This document shows, one piece after another, positions 50,882 to 58,754 of a stretch of 64,000 nucleotides of DNA. The translations under genes and the position numbers were made by a program. The DNA comes from Paenibacillus piscarius. GTDB lineage: Bacteria > Bacillota > Bacilli > Paenibacillales > Paenibacillaceae. Location of the stretch: assembly GCF_022234545.1 (NCBI RefSeq), contig NZ_JAIEUI010000015.1:1-64000 (forward strand), given 5' to 3'. A model generated the notes under the pieces. The model ran no database searches, was not told the origin of the DNA, and was given only the letters and a program-made list of their open reading frames with translations. Each line of letters starts with the position of its first letter. Positions within the stretch are counted from its first letter, which is position 1.

Positions 50882-51649
50882 TTAAAGATCATCACTGTAG
50901 CTTGTCGTAAACGACTCGTACAATATCTCTTCATTCGGCGCGTTGCGCAGCTCGATAATGATATCGAAGTCATCAAACGTATACTCGGATTCACGCACAA
51001 AAATATCCGGATGCTCAATCACCTTGGTGCTTGGCATACTCATGACATTCTGCAGCAGGTTATAGTGCTTCTCATTGGAGCGGATCGTACTGACAATCCC
51101 GTCAATGATAAAGACATTATGCGGGTTCATCTCATCTTCGGCCAGCTGGCTGCGGACCGTCTGCCGCAGAAGCGTCGACGAAACAAACGTCCAGCGCTTC
51201 ATCGCGCAGACGCTGCCGGCAATAATTGATTCCGTCTTCCCTACACGGGGCATACCTCGTAGTCCTATAACCTGATTACCGTCCCTCTTAAACAATTCTC
51301 CAAGAAAATCAACCAGCAGCCCGAGTTCATCCCGGGTGAAACGGAAGGTCTTGCGGTCATCAGAGTCGCGGTCTATATATCGTCCATGACGGACAGCCAG
51401 ACGGTCCACCAGCCGGGGTGTACGCAGAGCTGTGACCGTTATATTATCCACTTTCTTGAGCATCTCGCCCATCAGCATGATTTTATCGTCGTCACTGGTC
51501 TCCAGCAGCATTCCGCGGGTCTTGCCCTCCACACCGTTAATGGTCAGAATGTTGACTTCCAGCATCCCCAGCATGGAAGCGATATCGCCAAGCAGACCGG
51601 GTCGGTTCTTATGTATCTTATACTCCATATACCATTGTTTATATTCCAC
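50882..51649 (-). CDS. ymfK: YmfK-like DUF3388 protein with ACT domain
   Basis: A protein of about 255 residues. It opens with an ACT-like regulatory domain (QWYMEYKIHKNRPGLLGDIA, SMLGMLEVNILTINGV) and continues into the DUF3388 region with a P-loop-like GLRGMPRVGKTESIIAG and FIIDGIVSTIRSNE. Its role is unknown; it is conserved between ymfJ and ymfM in bacilli. GTG at 51649 (VEYKQWYMEY) has GAGG eight bases upstream; the ATG at 51682 would lie before that site. Confidence 0.85.
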   Translation of the reverse strand: MEYKQWYMEYKIHKNRPGLLGDIASMLGMLEVNILTINGVEGKTRGMLLETSDDDKIMLMGEMLKKVDNITVTALRTPRLVDRLAVRHGRYIDRDSDDRKTFRFTRDELGLLVDFLGELFKRDGNQVIGLRGMPRVGKTESIIAGSVCAMKRWTFVSSTLLRQTVRSQLAEDEMNPHNVFIIDGIVSTIRSNEKHYNLLQNVMSMPSTKVIEHPDIFVRESEYTFDDFDIIIELRNAPNEEILYESFTTSYSDDL

Positions 51650-51760
51650 TTTGCGCACCTCATAGATTCCTTTTCCCTGCATGTCGTTCTCTATACACGG
51701 GTCATGTTAATGATATATAAAAAAAAATTGAAAGGCAAGGACACGATTGTAATAATTGCA

Positions 51761-51786
51761 GAAAAGCTCCCGCGAGGGGAGCTTGT
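51761..51786 (-). terminator. Terminator of ymfJ
   Basis: AAGCTCCC-CTCG-CGGGAGCTT followed by TTC on the leftward strand. Confidence 0.75.
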
Positions 51787-51795
51787 TCCGCATAC

Positions 51796-52056
51796 CTATG
51801 CGTTTTTCTTCGCCAGTTTGACCATGAGTGCGGCAATGGTATGCTTCTCGTCATCCGTTCCGACATCCCACAGCTCTTTGATGGCCCGGTTGGAATAGTT
51901 GCCCGGATCGACCTTCTTGTCGAGGAATTCCCCGATTTCAAAAGCCAGCTTGGTGATGGTCTCGTCGCTCATCCCCATTTTTTCCGCCTGAATGACCCGG
52001 TCTCCCAAAAAGCTTTTCCAGGTATCAAAGTTCTTCACTACAGAATCTGTTGACAT
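51796..52056 (-). CDS. ymfJ: YmfJ-like DUF3243 protein
   Basis: An 86-residue helical protein: VKNFDTWKSFLGDRVIQAEK, MGMSDETITKLAFEIGEFLD, VDPGNYSNRAIKELWDVGTD, EKHTIAALMVKLAKK. The DUF3243 family is common in spore formers and has no known role. A GAGGA site precedes the ATG. Position between ymfI and ymfK is as in B. subtilis. Confidence 0.92.
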   Translation of the reverse strand: MSTDSVVKNFDTWKSFLGDRVIQAEKMGMSDETITKLAFEIGEFLDKKVDPGNYSNRAIKELWDVGTDDEKHTIAALMVKLAKKNA

Positions 52057-52159
52057 CTTAAATCCTCCTCGGGGTTGTGATGATTTTGAGATTTAGAAGC
52101 AACAGTTATAATATGTCTCAAGCCGGAAATTCTTATGCTGGAGCATTTCTCCAGCGCGC

Positions 52160-52927
52160 TTAGGTAATCCAGCCGCCGTTCGGACTGATGATCTGCCCGG
52201 TGATATACCCCGATTCGGGCAGTGCCAGAAAATAGACCAGTGACGAAATCTCTTCAGGCGAAGCGAGCCGCCCGGCAGGAATCTCCTCCTCCAGCATCTT
52301 CACCTCGTCTGCGTGCAGATTGGCCAGCATAGCGGTCTGCACCGCTCCGGGCGCTACTGCATTCACAGTAACCTTCGAGGGGGCCAGCTCCTTAGCCAGC
52401 GCCTTGGTGAACGCATTCACTCCCCCCTTGCTGGCCGAATAGGCCACTTCGCAGGAGGCGCCGGAAATTCCCCATACGGAAGAGACATTAATAATCCGCC
52501 CGTAACGCTGGGAGATCATATAAGGCATGAAAATCTGGCTGCACAGGAAGGTACCCTTCAGATTCACCGCCATAATCTCGTCCCACTCCTCCTCTGTCAC
52601 ATCGGCCAGCATCCCATAATGGGCTTTTCCGGCGTTATTGACGAGAATGTCCGGCATCATGCCGCTGCTCTCCAGCCTCTCGGCCATGCGCACAAGCTGG
52701 CTGCGGTCCTTCATATCTGCGGCTACGGTCATTACCTTCGCTCCCAGCGCCATACAGCGCCGGGCCACATCATTCGCCGCTTCGTGCGAATTCATATAAT
52801 GAATAACAATGTTCATCCCGACCGAAGCAAAACGCTCGGCGATTGCCCCGCCGATTCCCCCGCTGCCCCCGGTTATGAGCACTGTCATCTCCCCAATCGG
52901 CTTGCTGTCCTCTCCCGGCAGCATCAT
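52160..52927 (-). CDS. ymfI: Short-chain dehydrogenase/reductase YmfI
   Basis: A 255-residue SDR: cofactor motif TGGSGGIGGAIA, NNAGKAHYG, serine in NVSSVWG, catalytic YSASKGGVNAF, and end GQIISPNGGWIT. It resembles FabG-type 3-oxoacyl reductases, but the substrate is not known. Its ATG overlaps the stop of the upstream M16 peptidase gene by 4 bp, so the two are translationally coupled, as expected for this conserved block. Confidence 0.9.
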   Translation of the reverse strand: MMLPGEDSKPIGEMTVLITGGSGGIGGAIAERFASVGMNIVIHYMNSHEAANDVARRCMALGAKVMTVAADMKDRSQLVRMAERLESSGMMPDILVNNAGKAHYGMLADVTEEEWDEIMAVNLKGTFLCSQIFMPYMISQRYGRIINVSSVWGISGASCEVAYSASKGGVNAFTKALAKELAPSKVTVNAVAPGAVQTAMLANLHADEVKMLEEEIPAGRLASPEEISSLVYFLALPESGYITGQIISPNGGWIT

Positions 52928-54207
52928 TCAGGGCTCACCACAAGCGACACCGCCAGCTGTTCCCACTTCACATGGTCGCGCAGCCGGTTATTCACCTCTT
53001 CCAGCGTAATCGATTCGTACAGGGGAAGCACTTCGAACAGATCTCCGCCGTGGAACTGGTAACGCGTGAATTCATGGGCGATGGTCTCCGGCGAATTCAG
53101 CATACGGAGATAGCCGCCGATTTTCTTTTTGCGGGCCCGCTCGAAATCCTTCTCCGCGAAGCCCGTCTCCAGAATATGGCCGACTTCCTCCTTGATCCGT
53201 TCAAGCAGCAGTCCCGGATCTCTGGTATCGCCGCCGATGGCCGAGAATGCATATTGCGGAGAGCTGTTGAATTCATGACCGAAGCTGTCGGAGATCAGAT
53301 CTTCATCGTAGAGCTTCTGATATAGCGGCGTGCTGCTGCCGAGCAGCAGATCCAGCATCAGCTTGGTAGTCAGATCCCGGCGCACTGCCGCCTCTCCGCT
53401 CAGGCCATCCACCTTCTCCTTGAACCCGAACATCATCTTGGGGATGGAGACAGCCAGTCTGCTCTCCACATGCTTCGAGGCAACCTCATCCGGCTCCCGG
53501 TCGAACATGCGGGTGATTTCACCCTGCGGCTCATAGCTTTTCCCCTTCTGATTGTTGCGGATCAGTTCAAAGACCTGCTCAGGATCAACACCGCCGACCA
53601 CAAACAGCAGCATATTGCTGGGATGGTAAAAGGCATTGTAGCAGGTGTACAGCGTTTCCTTGGTGATGGTCGAGATGGACTCGATGGTGCCGGCAATATC
53701 GATATGGACCGGATGGGTGGCATACATCGCTTCAATCAGACCGAAATAGACCCGCCAGTCGGGATTATCGGCATACATATTGATCTCCTGGCCGATGATC
53801 CCCTTCTCCTTCTCCACATTCTCATCGGTGAAATAGGGCCGCTGCACGAAATCAACCAGGGTGCTGAGATTCGTCTCAATATTCTCCGTAGCCGAGAAGA
53901 GGTATACGGTCTGATCAAAGCTTGTGAAGGCATTTGCGGAAGCGCCGTTCGAGGCAAAGGTAGCAAAAATGTCGCCCTCCGGCTCCTCGAACATTTTGTG
54001 CTCCAGGAAGTGGGCGATCCCGTCTGGCACCCTGATCTCTTCCCCGCCGGCCACCTTAAAGTGATTATCTACAGAACCGTATTTGGTGGCGAAGGTAGCA
54101 TAGGCTTTGCGGAAGGCCGGCTTCGGCAGCACATACACCTGCAGGCCGTTGTCCATAACCTCGTGATACAGTGTCTCTTGCAGTCTTTCGTAATGGAGTT
54201 TGCGCAC
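52924..54207 (-). CDS. ymfH: M16 family zinc peptidase, catalytic (YmfH)
   Basis: A 427-residue M16 (pitrilysin/MPP-type) peptidase with an intact inverted zinc motif AHFLEHKMFE (HxxEH at residues 66-70) and the downstream glutamate region. The second half holds the usual inactive M16 domain. It is the zinc-bearing partner of the gene just upstream, which lacks the motif; such pairs form a heterodimer, as with LptE/PqqF-like and mitochondrial processing peptidases. Spacing of the pair is 2 bp. Confidence 0.92.
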   Translation of the reverse strand: MRKLHYERLQETLYHEVMDNGLQVYVLPKPAFRKAYATFATKYGSVDNHFKVAGGEEIRVPDGIAHFLEHKMFEEPEGDIFATFASNGASANAFTSFDQTVYLFSATENIETNLSTLVDFVQRPYFTDENVEKEKGIIGQEINMYADNPDWRVYFGLIEAMYATHPVHIDIAGTIESISTITKETLYTCYNAFYHPSNMLLFVVGGVDPEQVFELIRNNQKGKSYEPQGEITRMFDREPDEVASKHVESRLAVSIPKMMFGFKEKVDGLSGEAAVRRDLTTKLMLDLLLGSSTPLYQKLYDEDLISDSFGHEFNSSPQYAFSAIGGDTRDPGLLLERIKEEVGHILETGFAEKDFERARKKKIGGYLRMLNSPETIAHEFTRYQFHGGDLFEVLPLYESITLEEVNNRLRDHVKWEQLAVSLVVSPE

Positions 54208-54209
54208 CG

Positions 54210-55490
54210 TTATTCCCCCTTCCCTGTCAGGAAATAAATCGTATCCAGCTGGAATGTCTCCGCCGCCGCCTTGACCTCTGCCGCACCGGTGCGCTCCACC
54301 TGCTCCATCAGCTCTTCAGCAGAACGGTCTTTGCCGGACAGCTGCCGGTTGAAATCGAAGGAGATCAGCTCAAACGCGGAATCCTGAATCTCCGAGAGCA
54401 GGTTGCGGATCATCGCTTTGGTCTGGCTAAGCTCAAGCTCGCTGATGCTGCCGGCCCGCAGCTCATCCAGCTGCTTGCGGATAATGTCCACCGCCTTACC
54501 GTAGTTCTGGCTCTCGATACCGGACTGGATCGTGCCGATCCCTTTATGCCCGTCATACCGGGAAGAAGCGTAATACGCCAGGCTCTCCTTCTCCCGCACA
54601 TTGACGAACAGCTTGGAATGCGGATATCCGCCGAGTATGCCATTGTACATTAACGCAGCAGCGTAACTGTCATCTTTATAAGTGATTGAGGTGCGCAGGC
54701 CCATATTCAGCTTGCCCTGATTGACATCCAGCTTCTCCTCCACGGTCCGCACTTCGTCCACCTTCACAGGCTTGAAGTCCGAAGCATACGGCGCCGGTGC
54801 TGCATGGCGTTCACCCCCAAAGTGGGCCGTTACCAGCTTCTCCACTTCCTCAGGCGTGGTGTCACCAACCACATATAGGTCCAGGATGGCACCGTTCAGC
54901 CAGGATTGATAGGTCTTGTAGAGTGATTCCGGTGTAATGCCATCCAGATCGGCCCTTTGGCCCAGCGGATGCAGACGGTAGGGCTCGTAACGGCACATTT
55001 CTTCGATGCAGCGCTCGGCCGCATAGCGGATTTTATCGTTGACAATGGCCTCCAGCTTCTTGCGGATCGTCTCGCGTTCGGTAGCCACATAAGAAGCGCG
55101 GAAGCTTCCGGCTTCCATCAGAGGGCGGGTAAGCACCTCTCCCAGAAAAGCAAAGGACTCTTCCAGCAGGCTATCCTTGCTCTGTACAAAAGAATCATTA
55201 ATCGTGTCCATCCGGAACTGGACAATCTGATAATCCCCTCGCTTGTAAATATCAAAGCCGAAGCCTGCCCCGTACAGCTCCTCCAGTCGTTCACGGAACT
55301 GGGTGGTCTCAGGGTAAGAAGCCGTCCCCCGGCGAAGGACAAAAGGGACCAGCGCTGTAGCTGTTACTGTACTCTCTTCAAGCGGAACGCCGGCATATAG
55401 TGAAATGGCGAATGTCTTGAACGCTTTGGTCGGCAGGACATGAATACGCATACCGGCGGCGCTGCCGTGGTGAAATCCGTTATTTGTCAA
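54210..55490 (-). CDS. ymfF: M16 family peptidase homologue without zinc motif (YmfF)
   Basis: An M16-like protein of about 426 residues that lacks HxxEH: the equivalent text is ALVPFVLRRGTASYPE. The R/Y pair of the C-terminal M16 domain remains near NGILGGYPHSKLFVNVREKE and SLAYYASSRYDGHKG. It probably supports the catalytic partner encoded 2 bp downstream. A TTG at 55490 (LTNNGFHHGSAAGMRIHVLP) has AAAGGAG eight bases upstream and fits the family start better than the ATG at 55541, which has no good site. The start is not settled. Confidence 0.85.
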   Translation of the reverse strand: MTNNGFHHGSAAGMRIHVLPTKAFKTFAISLYAGVPLEESTVTATALVPFVLRRGTASYPETTQFRERLEELYGAGFGFDIYKRGDYQIVQFRMDTINDSFVQSKDSLLEESFAFLGEVLTRPLMEAGSFRASYVATERETIRKKLEAIVNDKIRYAAERCIEEMCRYEPYRLHPLGQRADLDGITPESLYKTYQSWLNGAILDLYVVGDTTPEEVEKLVTAHFGGERHAAPAPYASDFKPVKVDEVRTVEEKLDVNQGKLNMGLRTSITYKDDSYAAALMYNGILGGYPHSKLFVNVREKESLAYYASSRYDGHKGIGTIQSGIESQNYGKAVDIIRKQLDELRAGSISELELSQTKAMIRNLLSEIQDSAFELISFDFNRQLSGKDRSAEELMEQVERTGAAEVKAAAETFQLDTIYFLTGKGE

Positions 55491-55589
55491 TTCCAAAACT
55501 CCTTTACGGCCCATTACGGCTGGATAGATGCTGTATTTCACTGCTGTATATCAAGTGTATGAAGTATTATCCATTCTAAACCATTCCAA

Positions 55590-55628
55590 AGTAAGGAAGC
55601 AACCGGAGGACGGCATCCGGTTGCTCTT
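55590..55628 (-). terminator. Terminator of the SleB-like gene
   Basis: AGCAACCGGA pairs with TCCGGTTGCT; on the leftward strand TTCCTTACTTT follows. Confidence 0.65.
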
Positions 55629-55685
55629 AGCCATGATTCTATACAGGGCGCTTCCAGGGAAGCTCTCAGACCTGTACGCCCGCTG

Positions 55686-56537
55686 TTACATGCAGAAAAT
55701 ATGCTGCCCGATGGTCTTCACCTGCGGACGGGACCAGATCCATTTGGAGGTCGCTGTCTTCGGGTTAAAGTAATAGATACAGCCGCCTGAAGGGTCCCAG
55801 CCGTTCAGTGCCTGCTGTACCGCCTTGCGTGCCTGCTCGTTAGGCTCCAGATAGATCTGCCCGTCGGCTACCGCAGTGAAGGCGCCCGGCTGGAAGATGA
55901 CCCCGGATGGGGTGTTCGGAAAGCTGGGCGATTTCACACGGTTGAGAATAACCGCCGCTACCGCCACCTGTCCCTCAAAAGGCTCCCCGCGTGATTCCCC
56001 GTATACCGCGTTTGCCATGATCTTCAGATCATTCTCGGAGAGCCCCATCGTATTGCCGGACGACAGCCCGGCCGTGTTCGTCTTGGCTGCATCGGAGCTT
56101 CCCTGGGTATTCTTCTGGGCAGTAGACGTCTTAGGCTCGGTCGGCTTCCAGGCCTTCGTAGCATTGTATAGCTTGAGCTTGGTTTTGGCCCCGACCACAC
56201 CGTCGGATTTCAGGCCGAACTTCCACTGAAACCAGGTAACGGCATTTTTGGTTTTGGTTCCGAACTGGCTGTCAATTTTACCGTCAAAAAAACCGAGATG
56301 CTTCAGTCTTCCCTGCAGCTCATAGACATCCTGACCGGAGGACCCCAGCTTCAGCGGGGTTGTTCCAAAGACAGGCATGGCCTCTCCCTCAGCCCCCGGG
56401 TATTCCGCTGCCGGCGATGAATGCTGGGCCGGCTCGGCATACAGCCGGTCCCGGTCTTGTAAGCTAACGCCCGCAAACGGTACGGCTGCCAGTGCAAGAG
56501 TCAATACGGCAATCATCCATTGCTTATGTTTGGTCAT
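55686..56537 (-). CDS. sleB: SleB-type spore cortex-lytic / cell wall hydrolase
   Basis: A 283-residue exported protein: signal peptide (KQWMIAVLTLALAAVPFAG), a peptidoglycan-binding repeat (LKLGSSGQDVYELQGRLKHL, GFFDGKIDSQFGTKTKNAVT), a Thr/Ser/Ala-rich linker, and a Hydrolase_2 catalytic domain (NDLKIMANAVYGESRGEPFE, GQVAVAAVILNRVKSPSFPN, PSGVIFQPGAF). This is the SleB layout, a lytic transglycosylase acting on cortex during germination; related enzymes act in vegetative walls. It sits between the conserved ymfF and spoIIIE, where B. subtilis has other genes. Confidence 0.88.
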   Translation of the reverse strand: MTKHKQWMIAVLTLALAAVPFAGVSLQDRDRLYAEPAQHSSPAAEYPGAEGEAMPVFGTTPLKLGSSGQDVYELQGRLKHLGFFDGKIDSQFGTKTKNAVTWFQWKFGLKSDGVVGAKTKLKLYNATKAWKPTEPKTSTAQKNTQGSSDAAKTNTAGLSSGNTMGLSENDLKIMANAVYGESRGEPFEGQVAVAAVILNRVKSPSFPNTPSGVIFQPGAFTAVADGQIYLEPNEQARKAVQQALNGWDPSGGCIYYFNPKTATSKWIWSRPQVKTIGQHIFCM

Positions 56538-56651
56538 GTTCGCTCTACCTTTCTCTTGGAGGTCTGCATGAATAGCTAAGGTTATTATGACGACTGGCAG
56601 GACTTCCTATGCATGACCGCAAAACAGGGAAAGTCGTAAATGCATTGCAAC

Positions 56652-56666
56652 TGAGAATGATTATCA
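56652..56666 (+). promoter_or_regulatory. Fur box upstream of the AraC/binding-protein fusion
   Basis: TGAGAATGATTATCA matches the 7-1-7 Fur consensus TGATAATNATTATCA at all but one defined position. It lies between a TTGCAA (56645) and a TATACT (56669) promoter pair, so iron-loaded Fur should block transcription. Confidence 0.8.
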
Positions 56667-56707
56667 AATATACTTGAGTTATGAATCAACAGGAGCTGAG
56701 AAGAATC

Positions 56708-58684
56708 ATGGATTTTAAGGATCATATCGTGCTGTGGAACCATGCTACTGTAGAAGTTATTGATATCCGCAAAGCCTCATTCAGTGCCGGACAACCTCCG
56801 TTGAAGTACCGTCTTCCGGCTAGTACATACCTGTATATCGTTCGCGGCAGCGCAAGTTTGCTTATAGATGACAGCCCGTATGAAATTAGAGGCGCAAGTG
56901 TCTTTCACGGGGGCAAAGGCACCATGATCCAATTGCTGAAAACACAGGAAATATTGGATTATTACCTTATTATGTACCGCTCTGCGTTAACCTTGCCTGC
57001 CCGGCGAAGCCTAACGGCGCTTTTGGAACGGAGCAGGCCTTTTACCGGAACCTATCACTTCGTTCCGGCTCATCCCCTGCCACTGTATGAGATTCTGGAC
57101 CAGATGTATAATGATTGGCAGACACGCCATGCCCTGGAGCATCTGCATGTCAAAGCCCTGTTCTATCAGTGGGTCCATGAGCTGCTTCATCAAATGCAGG
57201 GACAGGAGCTGCAGCCGCTTAGAGCAGATGTACTTGACCAGGCCGTACGGTATATGCACCATTCTTACAGCAGGCCGTTCACACTGGATACACTTGCCGA
57301 GACTCTGGGCACAAGCCCGAGGACTTTATCGAGATTATTCCGCATGCGGCTTAAGACCAGCCCTGCCCAATATCTGTTGCAGATTCGCATGGATAAGGCC
57401 CGTGAGCTGCTGCTGGGCACAGAAACCACACTGCATGATATTGCGTCTGCTGTGGGGTACCCGGATGCATATTCTTTTGGCAAAATGTTCAAGAAGCACT
57501 TCGGAAGCTCGCCGGTGAGGTACAAAAATTCTGTGCAGGCCGCTCCCTTGTGGCGGGATATGCCATCTGCTCTGTCTGTATATGACATTGCCCGTGAAGA
57601 CACTCTCCGATATATTGATGATGATAATCATTATCAATATAATCTTAAAGGAGCGTCATCCATGTTCACAACAGCTAAGCCATCTCTACTGTTAACCTTG
57701 TTGTTATGCTTCACCATAGTATTAAGTGCCTGTTCCTCAGGTACTACTGGCTCTAACTCAGCGGGCAACACCAGCCCCTCACCGGCCTCTTCTCCTGGTG
57801 CCGCTGCAATCGCCACCCCATCTCCAGACAACACTGCGGCCGAGTCACAGACCCGGACAATCACTACGGTAAAGGGAGACATTGAGGTGCCCACCAATCC
57901 TCAGCGGGTCGTGGTGCTCTACTTGCTGGGCGATGTTCTGGCACTGGGCATTAAACCTATCGGCGTGTCGGACGTATCCGAAGGTGCTGCCTTCGAGGAG
58001 GAATTGAAGGAAGTGCAGAAACTGGGCACCTGGTTCGAGGCTAATCCGGAGGTAATCCTGTCGCTGAACCCTGATCTGATCATTGTTCCTTCCGAAGAAA
58101 CCTACGAAGCGCTGCACAGTATCGCACCAACGGTTCTGGTTCCTTATGAGCAAATGACGACGGAAGAGCGGGTCGGATTCATCGGACATATCTTCGGCAA
58201 GGAAGACGAGGCGGCCACTCTCCTGAGCAACTTCAATTCCAAGGTGGAGGAGAGCAAGCAGAAGCTCCAAGATGCGGGAATTCTCGGCTCGACGGTCTCC
58301 ATCATGGAAGGCGGCGCAAAGCGCCACATGGTCGTGGCTATGAGCAAACAATACGGCCGGGGTTCGCAGGTCATTTACGAATATCTCGGAATGAAGGCGC
58401 CAGAGCTGCTCCAGGCCAAAATCGATAGCGAGACCGAGGCTGAAGGCGACTCCATCTCCTTTGAAGTTCTTGCTGATTACAGCGGGGATTATATCTTCCG
58501 TTCCTCCTATGACGGGATGGCTGATCTGACTGGGGACCCGCTCTGGAACAGCATCCCCGCAGTCAAAGAAGGACGTCTCATAAATATGGACTTCGGATTA
58601 TCCTATTACAGCGATATCTATTCTTTGAACGCACAGCTTAATTTCATTGTTGAGCGTTTACTTGCAGCACCACGGGTGAAGTGA
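56708..58684 (+). CDS. AraC regulator fused in frame to a siderophore-binding lipoprotein
   Basis: A continuous frame of 658 residues from the ATG at 56708 (AGGAG upstream; an ATG at 56681 has none). The first part is an AraC regulator: cupin-like sensor, then double helix-turn-helix (RPFTLDTLAETLGTSPRTLS, HDIASAVGYPDAYSFGKMFK) ending near SSPVRYKNS. About 42 residues follow (PLWRDMPSALSVYDIARE and on), crossing a Fur box, and then a full lipoprotein: signal helix, lipobox LSAC, and a FecB/FeuA-like domain. B. subtilis Btr also joins AraC to such a domain, but without a signal peptide. Either this is a true membrane-anchored regulator, or two genes without a stop between. It is probably Fe-siderophore responsive. 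Confidence 0.85.
   Translation: MDFKDHIVLWNHATVEVIDIRKASFSAGQPPLKYRLPASTYLYIVRGSASLLIDDSPYEIRGASVFHGGKGTMIQLLKTQEILDYYLIMYRSALTLPARRSLTALLERSRPFTGTYHFVPAHPLPLYEILDQMYNDWQTRHALEHLHVKALFYQWVHELLHQMQGQELQPLRADVLDQAVRYMHHSYSRPFTLDTLAETLGTSPRTLSRLFRMRLKTSPAQYLLQIRMDKARELLLGTETTLHDIASAVGYPDAYSFGKMFKKHFGSSPVRYKNSVQAAPLWRDMPSALSVYDIAREDTLRYIDDDNHYQYNLKGASSMFTTAKPSLLLTLLLCFTIVLSACSSGTTGSNSAGNTSPSPASSPGAAAIATPSPDNTAAESQTRTITTVKGDIEVPTNPQRVVVLYLLGDVLALGIKPIGVSDVSEGAAFEEELKEVQKLGTWFEANPEVILSLNPDLIIVPSEETYEALHSIAPTVLVPYEQMTTEERVGFIGHIFGKEDEAATLLSNFNSKVEESKQKLQDAGILGSTVSIMEGGAKRHMVVAMSKQYGRGSQVIYEYLGMKAPELLQAKIDSETEAEGDSISFEVLADYSGDYIFRSSYDGMADLTGDPLWNSIPAVKEGRLINMDFGLSYYSDIYSLNAQLNFIVERLLAAPRVK
57622..57636 (+). 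promoter_or_regulatory. Perfect Fur box inside the fusion reading frame
   Basis: TGATAATCATTATCA is a perfect 7-1-7 Fur box. It lies in the 17-bp spacer between TTGATG (57615-57620) and TATAAT (57638-57643), just before the internal ribosome site. A start from this promoter would fall near 57650, at the edge of that GGAG site, so its activity is open. Confidence 0.85.
57662..58684 (+). CDS. Internal start: Fe3+-siderophore ABC binding lipoprotein
   Basis: Within the fusion frame an ATG at 57662 has AAAGGAG eight bases upstream and opens a normal 340-residue lipoprotein: basic start MFTTAKPS, hydrophobic LLLTLLLCFTIVLS, lipobox LSAC, a Ser/Pro/Thr linker, then a type III siderophore-binding domain (VPTNPQRVVVLYLLGDVLAL, GIKPIGVSDVSEG, NPDLIIVPSEETYEALHSIA, APTVLVPYEQ). 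It would deliver Fe3+-siderophore to a FecCD-type permease, but no permease or ATPase gene is near. Entry overlaps the fusion on purpose: translation from both starts is possible. Confidence 0.75.
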   Translation: MFTTAKPSLLLTLLLCFTIVLSACSSGTTGSNSAGNTSPSPASSPGAAAIATPSPDNTAAESQTRTITTVKGDIEVPTNPQRVVVLYLLGDVLALGIKPIGVSDVSEGAAFEEELKEVQKLGTWFEANPEVILSLNPDLIIVPSEETYEALHSIAPTVLVPYEQMTTEERVGFIGHIFGKEDEAATLLSNFNSKVEESKQKLQDAGILGSTVSIMEGGAKRHMVVAMSKQYGRGSQVIYEYLGMKAPELLQAKIDSETEAEGDSISFEVLADYSGDYIFRSSYDGMADLTGDPLWNSIPAVKEGRLINMDFGLSYYSDIYSLNAQLNFIVERLLAAPRVK

Positions 58685-58702
58685 TACTGTACTCCTTCAA
58701 AA

Positions 58703-58751
58703 CAAAAGCTGTCCCATGCAGCCAATTACGGCTTGCGGGACAGCTTTTTGC
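58703..58751 (+). terminator. Bidirectional terminator, fusion gene / spoIIIE
   Basis: AAAAGCTGTCCC pairs with GGGACAGCTTTTT around a second inner stem (GCAGCC/GGCTTGC), between convergent genes. Confidence 0.88.
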
Positions 58752-58754
58752 TGC

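Noticed and set aside
57615..57643. Internal promoter as sole source of the binding protein
   Set aside because: The -35/-10 pair is well spaced, but its start would lie at the edge of the ribosome site, so I do not claim that it is active on its own.
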